From: Tribonema minus
Taxonomy: Eukaryota > Sar > Xanthophyceae > Tribonematales > Tribonemataceae
Direction of reading: 5' to 3'
Length of the DNA: 64,000 bases
NCBI GenBank assembly: GCA_017506865.1
Contig: JAFCMP010000531.1
Span: 434,001 to 498,000 of the forward strand
In this document: piece after piece, positions 22,708 to 34,315 of the stretch
How positions within the stretch are numbered: the stretch's first letter is position 1
Layout: each line of letters opens with the position of its first letter
Made by a program: the position numbers and the translations under genes
Notes under the pieces: model-generated
What the model was told of the DNA's origin: nothing
The model's database searches: none
Seen by the model: the letters and a program-made list of their open reading frames with translations, nothing else

Positions 22708-25700
22708 ATGGCTGCCGCGGCCAGCGAACAGAGCGGCACTGCGAATGGTATCTCTGCAGCAGCAGCTGCAGTGGCAGCCTCAGCAGCAGCAGCAGACGGG
22801 GAGGATGACTTTGTGCGCTTCAGGCGTAAGTGATTCACTATTGTGTGGTACGCTTGCCATTGGCTTTGGTCATGTCAACTGACGGTGTTTCAGCAGGTCA
22901 ATATGTGATGACTTCAAATGTTAAGCTGTTCTCGTGATAAGAAAAGAGCATTGCCACGCCCCTGCATACAGGAGAATGAAAGTCATTGTCTGCTTGTGCA
23001 TTTTTTCAGTTCTCTTGGAGCAGAAGCAAGCACAAATAAGCAGTGTACGCCAGTGCACAATATCTTAGGTACATAAAGTGATGGTCTGCTGCACCTTCAG
23101 TCAATACATTCCCCTGTTTTGAAGCGACACATCACATGAACCAAGTAACTCTTGAACCAGGTGGCCTGCAAGGGTTTCAACTTGAAAGCTCTTGTAGCAA
23201 TCATTCTGTTGCGATAGCGTGCTTCATTGTTTGAGTGGGCCAAAACCTGCGCCCTCTCCGGCTGCTGCTGCTGCTGCTGCTGCTGCTGCCGCTGCCACTC
23301 CATTCGCGCCACCGCCACAGGCATGAGCACGCTGTCGGGCTTCATGCAGCACGCCACCGACCACGGCTGGGGCCCCATCATCACCGCCGTCATGCGCCTC
23401 GCCGCGGAGCCGAACACAGCAGCGCTCGTCGCCGACCTGCAGCGCCTCGCAGCGCTCAACCCGCGCTTCGCCAGCGCGCCGCTGCGCCACCCTACCACGC
23501 GCCACTGCCACTGGCGCCCCATCCCCGACTTCGACGTCGAGCGCGACGTGCTGCGCTTCCACGCGCTGCCGGGCGCGGACCCCGCCGCGGAGCGCGCGCT
23601 GTTCCTGGAGCGGTCCCTGGACCAGGGCTTCGACGGCGCGCGCGCGCAGTGGGAGGTGACGCTTCTCTCGTACGGCGCCGCGCCGGCGGTGTTCGACCTC
23701 GTGGTGCGCATGAACCACTGCCTCGGCGACGGGACGACGCTGTTCGCGCAGGTGATGGCGGTGGCGCGGCCGGTCGGCGGCGGCGCGGCGGCGGGGGGCG
23801 CGGCGCCGCGGCCGTCGCGCTCGCCGCCGAGCCGGCGCGGCGGCGTTGCAGGTGCGCTGCCGCGGCCGTGTTGCCCAGTGTGTCGTGCGTGGAAGGCTGC
23901 ATTGCGTGGCAGCACGCAGCGGCACGGAGAGAACATCGCACTTTGGAGTGTATCCTGGCTCAATGACAGTGTGTGCTTCTGGTTTGAAGCACACACGTGT
24001 CTGGCTTCAATCGGGGGCTTGAACAGAGTTAGGAGCACTTTCAGGGCAACACAGTTCGGGTAAGGGTCAGCACTCCATGGTAGTGCAGATGCCAGTGGGC
24101 ATGGGGACAGTAGTCAACGATGGCGCTGAGGCGGTAGGAGCAGGCATCATGCAGATGCCTGTTCTATCCACAAGGGCTGGTATGCTGGCAGTGAGGTGTA
24201 ACGTAGTCTGGTCTGCTGCTTAGCACAGAAGGCGCTTTGCAGCAGTAAACTGAAGTGGCGTCACGACCGCACCCACTGTGTGCACTGCAGCGTGCCTACG
24301 AACCACTTGAAGTCATGCAGTGTGCCTGCGAACGCAGCCTGCCCGCCTGGAGCCTTGAACGCTGGACACTGAGTCTACGATAAGCAGCCTGCACACCTGA
24401 AGTTCCAGACGCTTCGACAGGCGGCACGAGGCGCAGCACAACGCTCGCTGCTGATTGCAACTCACAGTTTGCAACTCCTCGCCTGAGCAGTTACCCACCA
24501 GTACCCATCCCGAGACCGTTACCATCGCTGTAACCGTCACGCCATCCGCACCTTTCGCCGCAGGCCTGGTGCAACTCCATCAGTGCTCAGGCATGGTATG
24601 TATGTAGGCACGCGCAACCGCCTATACATACCCCATTGCTGTAACCGTCACGCCATCCGCACCCTTCGCCGCAGGCCTGGTGCAGCTCGTGTGGGGGTGG
24701 GTGGCGTCCGCGGTGATGGTTGCGTGCGGCGTGGCCAAGGTTCTGACCATCATATCGCGCCCGGGCGACCCCAAGTGCTGCCTCACCGTGTCAGCGGCTC
24801 AGGTGCAGGAGCGCAAGACGGTGGCGACGGCGGTGGTGTCGCTGGAGAGCCTGAGGCGCTGCAGGGGCAAAGAGTGAGTATTTGCATAACGTTATTATCT
24901 ACATGCATACGTACCGCATGTACGCACGAACCTACCTACCACCCCACCTATGCATCATGCCGTACACATGCATACTGTACATTCCTTTGGCGGAAGATTG
25001 CCGCACGTGCACTTCAACTATCGTCGCTCAGCGCTACTGTCACCACCACCTCTGCACCGCCTCAGACTTGCCGCTACTCTCTGGCCGCGGCCGCCGTGCC
25101 GGCAGTTTCACCGCAACAGCCTTTTGCTGCACCCTTGCTGGATCACGCTGAAGGATGGAGTGACCTGATGGGACTTCAGTATGGGGTCAGAGCGCCGAAG
25201 CTCAACTTTTCTGATGTCGCTGTCTCGCAGGTGCACAATAAACGACGTGATCATGGCGTGCGCCGCTGGCGCGCTGAGGCGGTACCTGCTGCGGCGGGGG
25301 GACCCCCTGATGGCGCGCAAGTGGCGCGCGCCAGTGCTCAGCACCATCCTCCTGTTCGGCGCGCCGCGGCAGCTGGCGGCGGGGCAGGCGCTGAGCGCCA
25401 ATTCCTTTGCGTCCGTGTTTGTGCCGCTGGATTTGCGGTGAGTGTTGGCAGTGCTCAACACGGCAGTGCTCAGAAAGCGATGCCTGTGGACAAGCTGTGG
25501 AATGGCTGTGTTGCCATGTCTAAACCGTTGCATGTGCCTACTGTAAGCTGCTGCATGCCCACAAGGCGAACTTTGCACGCTACCCTCTAGAAACCGTTCA
25601 CCCACTTAAACACCACCATGGGCATGCAGACCTTGAGACCTTAGGCATCGCATTGTCAAAGCTTTCATCCCTTCAAAAGCAGCAATGAGGATGCGTTATG

Positions 25701-28271
25701 AGTTGCTGCGTGTTGTGCTACATGGCTGACCTAGCTTACATTCAGGCATACCTGTCTTGGCTGCAATGTGGTCAAAGTGCAGGGGCTTGCAGCTGCTTGC
25801 CTGCTCCTATGCCATGCCTGCTCTCAACGCCCTCTGCCTCACGTCGGCACTGCTGAATGCAAGTATGCTTACCATTCGCCGATCCGCGGCGTTGCATCTG
25901 CCATCACCCTCTTGTAGCTGCTGTCCTGATGTACTGTACATTCAAACTTCAAAGCCATGTGTGATGTGAAGGGCTTCTAGATGTCGACATGAGCCATACT
26001 GATGACACACTAACCGCATATTTGCGGCAATGATCCTTTGTACCGTGCGTGCTTGCAGAGCTTGTGATCCAGCTGTCCGACTTGGCGCGGTCAGGCGGCA
26101 GCTGCAGTGGGTCAAGGGGGCACGCGAGGCTGTTGTTTCCCTGGTGCTGAACTCTTTGTTGTACAGGTGATGAACTCTGTGTTGTACAGATGCTGAAACT
26201 CTGTGTATTGTACAGGTGATGAAATCTGTGTTCTGCAAGTATTGAACTCTGTGTTGCGCAGGTGCTGAACTCTGTGTTTTACAGCTGCTGGACTCTGTGT
26301 TGTACAGGTGACGAACATTTGTAGCTGATGAACCCTGAGGTGATGACCTCTGTGTTGCACAGGTCATGCATTCCCGCTCTGTTTGCTCTGCACACCCGGC
26401 GGCGCAGTTGTACCCTGCACCGTCTGTTGTGGGTGATCTCGCGCATACTTCACAGAAGGCCACAGTCTGCTACATACACTACATACACACTGCGAAGCAT
26501 GCCATAGTCGTTGTCCATAATGTGACATGTATGGAGAAGCCACACGCTGATCAAGGATGTACCTTGCAGTGTGTGCACTACGTATGCGCAAGGCTTACTT
26601 GCCATATACATGGCGATACCGATGAAAGTGCCAATCGTCTATACTTGTGGTGCCGGGGCGTCGATTGTAGGTGTCGTGGGGTGTGCTGTCACGCGGCGAA
26701 AGCTGCCAGGCACTGTTGCGGCGTTGACCGAGGAATGTACCTGACGATTGGTCAAACGGAATAGCATGATGATCGTTGAAGTAGTGGCTCATACATGATA
26801 CAGGCTGAGATCAGTTGACTTGACTCATGCTCACCTTTGAAGTCAGTGTGCTTGCTGAGAATATCACAGGCATTGCACATCAAGGGTTTGGGTTAGGATC
26901 AGGTTCAGGGTTTACCAAATAAGGGGCCTGTCTGACAGAACGCCAACTGCAAGTTTGTGAGCACACAGTGCCACTGCTTCAAGCATGTTTGAGATCATGC
27001 ATAATAAATGTAAGAACCCGCATGTGACAAATCATATCTGCCCGATGCACTGTCCACCTTCAGAGCCTATGCCTGGGAGTGAGTTCTAGTCATCTGTTGT
27101 GTAGCCACTTGTCCAAACAGAAGGCATATCTCAAAGCATGCATCCCTGACAGATGATCATCTGTACATGTTTATGTCAAGTGTGCTCATTCACACACATG
27201 CGTACCATTGCAATCCACGTGCAGGAACCTGCCGCAGAGCTGGTTCATCGGTGTGCTGTCGTACGCCATGCGCAAGGTGAGGGCACGTGTGTTGGGTAAG
27301 TATGACACTTGGATGAGCATCACCACAGTGCGTGCTGCAGCGCGTGGTGGGTAGGATGACTGGGATGAGCACAACTGGGTGGTATGACTGGAATGCGCAC
27401 CACAGCAGCTAACTGCAGCTCATGCTGCAGCGCACGCGATCTTGCGCACGCCATGCCGCAATTGATGCGCTTTGAGCTCGCGTGTTGTATTTTTATGTTG
27501 GGATGAGCATGCGTGCTGTCCGTGCTTCAGCATGCACAATCATTGCTCAGCGTTGCCGATTGCATGGCCCTGGTTGACTGTATTGATGTACGATTTGTCA
27601 GCATCTTCGACTGCTCTATTGCACAATGTGTACAATTCGTGTGCCTGACTGTTACAAGTGCGTGAGGCAGACGCCACTGTGAGGCTGTCCGGTGCTTGTA
27701 TTTCTGTTTTCAGTGGACGTGCAGATCATTGCTGGTCGTCGCTCAATGCGTAGACAACGCCACCCGCTACCATTGTAGTTTTACCATGCACCCTTGAACC
27801 TCCCGTAGACCTAAGACAAGATCCACTCGGACATTGCCAGGCGCATCGCATGCGCTCGCTTCAGCTATCACGCACAGCCAGCGGAATGCACACGGGTCTG
27901 TACTTGAGGCACAGCTTAACCCCCGCCATCCTACACGTGCCCAGATACACAAATACCTACAGCTACGCGAGCTTCGGCTCACACTTCGCGCGCGCTGTCG
28001 CTCGCTGCGGCAGGGCACCTTCTACGTGAGCAACCTCCAGGGGCCGCAGGGGCGCATCTCCATCGCCGATGTGGAAATTGCGCACATGTTCAATTTTGTC
28101 AATCCGTCGCTGGCGTTCGTCCTGTCGGTCATGTCGTACGGCGGCAGCGCCACGATAGCGGTCGCCGCGAACACGGCCGCCATGCCAGATCCGGAGGCAT
28201 TTGTGCAGGACTTCATGGCAGAGATGAACGCGCTGGAGGCGGCCGCCGGCGCCAAGGAGAAGGTCACGTGA
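22708..28271 (+). CDS. WS/DGAT-type wax ester synthase/diacylglycerol acyltransferase (copy 2)
   Basis: This is a paralogue of the neighbouring minus-strand gene. Seven exons, 22708-22825, 23321-23851, 24675-24873, 25231-25437, 26059-26166, 27225-27276 and 28014-28271, join in phase into 490 residues. The catalytic motif is NHCLGDG (171-177), with DFDVERDV before it, CTINDVIMACAAGALRRYL in exon 4, and YVSNLQGPQGRISI with IAVAANTA at the C-terminus. Exon 3 codes a hydrophobic segment (LVQLVWGWVASAVMVACGV) that could be a membrane helix, with no obvious counterpart in copy 1. Intron phases agree with copy 1 after the first exon, before CTxND and after LYR; other introns were gained or lost. An upstream in-frame ATG at 23227 lies in a CTG-repeat intron and was rejected as the start. 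TGTAA follows 67 bases after the stop. Confidence 0.9.
24520..24700 (+). repeat. Duplicated acceptor of copy 2 exon 3
   Basis: The intron end and exon start around 24640-24697 (gctgtaaccgtcacgccatccgcac, then cgccgcag, then gcctggtgca) are preceded by a near-identical block at 24523-24575. The outer copy keeps a full AG acceptor and GCCTGGTGCA, then diverges. Use of the outer acceptor would add out-of-frame sequence. Confidence 0.85.
26144..26366 (+). repeat. Donor ladder of about nine 20-25-base units after copy 2 exon 5
   Basis: Exon 5 ends CTGAACTCTTTGTTGTACAG before gtgatg at 26167. The same block, as tgaactctgtgttgtacag variants, is then repeated about eight more times to 26366. Units vary by single bases, and several keep an AG-GT junction. 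The units code variants of the exon's last residues (LNSLLYR), so the exon end has been amplified into the intron. Confidence 0.9.
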
Positions 28272-28337
28272 GGCGCGACGGACCTGTCCTGTTTCGTGCA
28301 TACATGCATGCGCGCACGCGTATATGCAGGCACGCAT

Positions 28338-28342
28338 TGTAA
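28338..28342 (+). terminator. TGTAA polyadenylation signal
   Basis: TGTAA lies 67 bases after the stop of acyltransferase copy 2 at 28271, a normal spacing for a chlorophyte 3' UTR. Confidence 0.45.
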
Positions 28343-28899
28343 TGGGAGCTGTGTGGCCGGGCGAGGTGGCAATGAGGAATGCGGCGGTGGGCGGTGGCAA
28401 GGGGGCTATCTCCAGTTGGATGCCATTGATCAGGCCCATGGACCTGTGCAGGTATCAGCATGGTCCTCAGCTCAGTGCCTGCTGGTTTGTACACATGGTA
28501 TGCTGGCTGGGAACCACTCATCGCGTATCATGGCACCACCTGTTAAGCACCTTTGCGTGGCGAGGATGGCAGTTGCTGATGCCATCTGCATTCATCGGTG
28601 TGGGGTTCCTACGCGCAAGTAATGTCCAAGACTCAAGCCTCTGTCGAGTGGCTTCTACTGGATTGAAGTACCTGTTGGTGCACACTGAAGTTGAGGTTGT
28701 GTGAAGATGTCTGGTGGCCGACTCACCGCCCCGATGATTGCCAAAATGTACAGAGTTCAAGTGCACTGCAAGTCTCAGTGTGTCTCAGTGCGTCTGTTGA
28801 ATGTCTTTGTCCTGAGGTGCGCGTTGCCCTGCTGTCTCGTTCTGGCACTTCTAAGTGCGCCTGTCTGATGTCATTTGTCATCAAGTGCATTGCTGCCCT

Positions 28900-31800
28900 G
28901 CTCTCATGTTGGCACTGCACTGCATGTGCAACTCCAACATAATTCTCGCCAAGAAGGTTGTTCTTCACGTGAATTCCAGAACCGCCTTTTTAGCGTCGCG
29001 GAGGTTGAAACTGCCTCTGCTCGACGCTTAGCTCCGACTTCGGTGTTTCAGGCATTCGCCAGCATTCGCAAAGCATAAAGGCGCATATGATGTTTGCCCT
29101 GAAACAATTCGTCAGCGGGGCGTGTGAGCAGGTGTGCCGCCGCTGCTTTTCTAGCAGCAGGAGGTGCTTCGTCAACACCGGGCTGCGACACTCTGCGAAG
29201 GCGAAGGCCGAAATTGCCGTCAGGGACGTCGCGCTCGCATCTGCCTGGCTCACTTGTGCTGTGCTGACGGCAGATGGCGTGACCCACAGTGATGAAAGCT
29301 CAGGGCTGGCAAAGTGTCACGCCATCGACAATGCGCTGGGCGTCACATTTCCGCATTTGGCAACTGTCGTTTTCGAGGTGCGCGGACAGGACCATGCAGC
29401 CTTCCAGCAGAGCGGAGCAAGCCCGACTTGCAGATCATAAGCTGTGTGGCATACAAGCTTCTGGCAGAAAACAAGATCACAGGACAGCAACACAGGTACG
29501 GCAGAGGCTTAGTCTGTGCATTCATAGTCCCCCTTGTGAGTTCAAGCAGGCTGCAGCAGCTGCAAAAGTGCCAGTGGCAGAGCGGCATGTATTTTGAAAA
29601 GCGCTTGAAAGTTCGAAGGTGTGACATGCGCGCAAGCCTGTACACAGTGCCACACAATTCAAATTGTTGCAATGTGAACTCGGCTTGCGCTGTCACACGA
29701 AAGTTCACCAAGCCATCAGCATTCTCTGATAGGCATGCCGCAATGCCCGTGCAAGTCGACACTGTATAGTGCTGCTGCATCATACAGCGCGTGGCGCTCA
29801 CCCTGGGCTGCAGCCCCTGGTGGTGCCCTCGAGGAACAATTGTGGCGATTTCTCGTCTTGATGCCGTTCGTCATTCACAATCATTTCCACAGCGAGTCAC
29901 CAGTCGTTGCGTCAGTGATGACTTCTGACAACGCACTGATTAGGCTCATGTTGTACGCGCTGTCGTGCTGCCTGTCACAGGCTGCGCAACATCACGACAC
30001 CCTCACGTGATCGAGAGGCAGTGTCGACGGCAGCAGCACGGCGGAGCCCCTTGGGCTCTGCTACCACCGGTGCAGTGCGTTCCAGCAGCTCTACTTCAGC
30101 GTAACAACAACGTGATCCGAATGTGTGTGAGTGGAGCCCTTGTGGCTCTGCTCGTGGTGTCACATACATGTGGCGTAGCATGAGCGACAGCGCAGCGTCG
30201 CTGATGCTCAGTCAGTCAGGCCTGTGGACAGAGATTGGTGTTTGCGTGCTTGCAACACAGTAAGCAGCTCGTATCACAATGACACACACTATGCTGGGCA
30301 AAAACAGAGCAGTTCAGTCAGTGACAAGTATGCAATGCAGGTCACTGTCATGCTTTGGCAGCAGTGGCCCGTTGGGATTTGCAGAGGTGGGTTCTGGGGA
30401 AGGAAAGTACTGCCCTAGACTGCCAGAGCGATTTTTGAATATGGCTGCCTTGGCAGCCATGAGTGGTCAGCTTCCATGTGCCCAATTCGCCCTTCCAATA
30501 ATCAACACGTCATCAAAACAGTATCAGGGCACCGCTTCAAGGGTGTCAGCGAGTGTCTGCAATTGTCATTTATTGGCATGAGTGAAACCATGTGTTGACT
30601 TGTCATTTTGGTGTGGAGGCGCCATCACTGCAGCAATATAGGTCAATATTTCATGGGCTGTGTTAGTTGCATTGTCACCGGCCAGAAGTGCACGGCCCTT
30701 GAGCGACAACGGCCCTTGAGCGACAACAGACAGAGCAATGATAGCACTGTCATTCTCGCACATTGCTGCTGCAACAAGTTGTTATTGCAGGCACTGTTGC
30801 AACGATACTGACACCGGCCAGAAGCGCTGTGCAGTTGTTATAACAGATGAGGCTGGCTTGACATTTATATAAGAATATCATCGACTTTGCCCTCTCACAA
30901 CATGAAGCTGTGTGGCATTCCCTACATAGCGCAATTGTGCAAGGGCTTTGGCCTGTGATGGTCTAGACAGCTGCTATGCCCCGCATGCTGGCCATTGGGG
31001 GCCTGCATCTCAGCTGAGTTCAACTGAAGGTAGGTGTGCAAGAGGAGAGTCACACCAAGGTTGAAGTGTCCTTTCTTTCTTCTGCGGCAAAAAGCGACTT
31101 CTCGTATTGTACCTTGTGTGTTTTAGCGACGAGCTTGACAGGCAGGGCACTCTATATAGCATCAACGCTGCGGAAGTAACGCTGAGGCAGCGGACACCCC
31201 ACGATGCCCGGCGTACCCTGAGGCGCGCCTCAAACTCCGCAATGGTCAGCTTCACGTACCCCTACATGCGTTTACGAGATGGCCATTGCGCTGCCGCGAG
31301 CGACGTGAAGACATCGCGGTGGCAACGATGACTCCAGGCCGGGGAATATGCGAGCTCGCAGTAGCATGCCACCTCCCAGACCCTGAGCCGGGTGGCGAAG
31401 TCACGGTGTAAAAGGTGAGTCGAACCGCATGCGATCGCGAGTGGTGACCAACAGTGTAGCAGCTTTGCGCCTGGTGTTGCACGTCGTTATCGGAATGCTT
31501 TTACAAGTCGCGGCTGCGGGTCGCTTGCAATGTTTGCAAGGACGTGTCTAGCCCCATTGCAACAACGAACGAGTGATAGCGCTTTCCTATCGCGGGGTGG
31601 CGCTTAATCTTGCAGCCGAGACCTGAAGCACTACACATCATGACAGCCTACACTGTCGATCTGCACCCTCATAAGGAAAATCAGTCCTTTCGCTGCTATG
31701 TGCACAGCTTGAAAGTATGCTCATGTGTTGTTCACGCTCTGCAACACATGAGGGCTATAAGTGGCACGTGTATCGACGATCCTGCCGATATACAGCACAG

Positions 31801-33102
31801 CATGGCGCTGCTTGCACACGCGGCACCCTGCGCTGCTCTGGTGCCATTTACATACTCCACCCAGCAGAGTGGGGTCATTTGTGCATTAGGTGCTACTCCC
31901 GTAACGGAAGCCACTTATTTAACATGTGGCAGTCCTTCAGTAGCGAAACTTATTAAATCTGGCCTGTGGCACATCACGTGCATTTTCGCCGCACCGCTGC
32001 GACTGTCGATCACCCTGGTGCCTGCAAATACGCCATGTGCTGCCCCTGCTGCATTTGGAAGGTTGGTCCCTCACCTTTGTGCCTTATTGTGAGTTTGCGC
32101 AGGCAGCTGGAACTGTTGCGTCAGGCCATGCAAGTGAGACGAGGGGCACTGCGTGCGCTGTCCTGGCTGCAGGTCAGCTGACTTTTACAGTGTAATTTTG
32201 CTTTAGTCACTTTGCTTTAGTCACCTTGCTAAAATCTTTCAGCTCCGAGACGGTTCACCCTTGGCAGCAGCTGCAAGTGATGCAGGCACTCATCTGCCAA
32301 AATCAGGTCACAACAGTTTCATCCGAGTTTTGAACAACATGCTTTACGCAGTACGATGCGCTGTGGTGGTTTGCAGCACGCTTCGGTTGCTTGAGCATGC
32401 TGTGTGTAGACCAGCCGGCAGGACCCACACCCCTGATCTCTTGTCTTTCTGTGTTTGCCGACCTGCACGATAACACAATTTGCATAGATCCTGTCATGTT
32501 CTGCAGCAAGAACAATGCAGCAAGAACAATCATGTCATCTTTGTATAAGCGCAATATGGTCGCGCAGTTCTCAAACTAGGTTGAGTGCTTTGCCATGCAT
32601 CCGCCTGATGTGCATTCACGCCATGTCCGGTCAGGCCCAGCGTTTACACACCACCAGAGTAGTACATGAAGTCATTAGCACTGTGAACAACCGTCATACT
32701 ATGACAACTATCATCACCTACTGGCTTACTCGTGCAAATCCCCCTTTTTTCTTTGCATGCACAGTGCTCCAGGGGTGCATCGTTGAACAGTCGAGAGCGC
32801 GCCCTGCATCAACTCTCGAGTCCATGTCTGGCAGGTGAGCCGTCTCCTTGAAGCCATGTGACATGTCCAGAGATGGAAGTGCAGTCCAGAGATGGAAGTG
32901 CAGTTTGAAGCCATGTGACATGTCCAGAGATGGAAGTGCAGTTTGCCTGAATCGACATCGAGAACGCTCGTCGTGACAAATGCACAATTGCAGTTTTTTG
33001 TTGACATGGTGCTTTGGAACCCATAGGTTCGATACGCTCGTGGGCGATACGCGTGGTATTACCATATACTACAGCACAACTGGCCTCTTGCTACATGCTA
33101 TG
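28900..33102 (+). other. Unidentified multi-exon gene or genes, exons only partly resolved
   Basis: I do not recognise a protein here, but several segments look like spliced exons on the plus strand. The best pair is 32765-32834 and 33027-33102. Both have AG and GT boundaries, join in phase, and read ...STLESMSGRFDTLVGD then TRGITIYYSTTGLLLHAM. Weaker candidates are 29087-29376 (MMFALKQFVSGACEQ...HLATVVFE), 29433-29495 (IISCVAYKLLAENKITGQQ), a segment near 31127-31310 (DELDRQGTLYSINAAEV...) and one near 30000-30100. A 160-codon open frame at 31610-32092 is unsupported by splice or motif evidence. Exon order, start and stop are not established. Confidence 0.3.
32848..32941 (+). repeat. Tandem repeat directly after a donor site
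   Basis: Right behind the donor at 32835, the unit ttgaagccatgtgacatgtc plus cagagatggaagtgcag occurs as a full copy, a partial copy and a full copy. The copies are almost identical, so the array is young. It is intronic. Confidence 0.85.
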
Positions 33103-33590
33103 GTGAGTTTAGGTTGAGCGCATCGGCAGTTGCATGGCATACCCCCTCCGGGGTCTTACCCGTCGCCGTGAGGATGCTGTGGCATCGCCAATGTGTGGCA
33201 CGCCATGCTGTGGCACCCGGTTTTAAAAGGAGGGCACTTCGGCTGTGTTCTAATCAAGGCTTTTTGCACCTCTAGGCAATGGCATGGCGTAACTGCTAAT
33301 AAAGTACTGCTATATGCATCCCACTCATACGCAAATGCCGGCCGCAGAGGTGCCAAAGTATGCTACGTACGCTCGGCGTGGTGGTGCCATGCCGTGCGGC
33401 ACTCCGTGAATGAATGGCGCACTCCTCTTGCTGCAATTCAGCGGGGGCCCGACTGGTTACAGAGCTGCTCGCAATCTTTCATTTGAAGAGACTGCGCGCG
33501 CTGTGAAGCGATCCAAAATCAGTGCTGCGTGCTGCGTGCGAGCGTGGGGGTGGGGTGCGTGCTGCGGGAATCGTTTCAGCTGACACTGTG

Positions 33591-34279
33591 ATGGATCGCA
33601 ACAGCTCCATCAGCGATGATGAGGCAAGCGGGGCTCAGCCTCACCAGCACCGTCAGCAGCATCGGCGCCTCCAGCAGCAGCAGCAGCAGCAGCAGCAGTT
33701 CTACATCAATGCCAGTGCCATGCAGCCTCAGCAGCACCTGCCGCTGCAGGCAGGATCCCCGCAGCGAGTGCCTCAACAGCAGCAGCAGTACTGGCAAATG
33801 CCGGTTGTTTGGAGGGGAGGCCAAGCTGGAGAGCAGCATGTATATCTCCCAGGCATGCCGACCTCGCATGTACATACAGGTGGCAGGTGGACTCAGGCTG
33901 CTGCTATGGGCACGATGCCTCATGGCGGCTCAGCCTCGAGCAGCACAGCCGGAACCTTTGGTGTCACGCCGGTGCCTATTCATTTTCAGCACGAGGGGCA
34001 GCAGCAGGAGCAGAGCATGGTGCGATCTGTCGACCACGTGCTGCTGCAGTCCCACCCTGGACACCAGCACAGAGCTGTGCGCATGGCAGTGCCCACAGTA
34101 CCCCTGAGGCACACAGCTTCTGCAGAGCTCCTAGTGCTGCAGCAGCAGCAGCGCCAGCAGCACCTGCTGGCCGCTGATCCTGGGGATCTGGCAGTCCCCA
34201 GGCCCCCCATAGTAACGCTGCCTCCTACGTCCATGCCCCAGCACAGGGAGGCGCCACCAGCAGCAGCTGCTGCTGCTGA

Positions 34280-34315
<36 letters not shown>

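Noticed and set aside
23227-23322. In-frame ATG 32 codons upstream of acyltransferase copy 2 exon 2
   Set aside because: It would add a CTG-repeat run of cysteines. The cag at 23320 is a good acceptor, and the exon at 22708-22825 joins it in the correct phase.
26144-26366. CRISPR-like array
   Set aside because: The repeats have no unique spacers and are clearly derived from the adjoining exon end in a eukaryotic intron.
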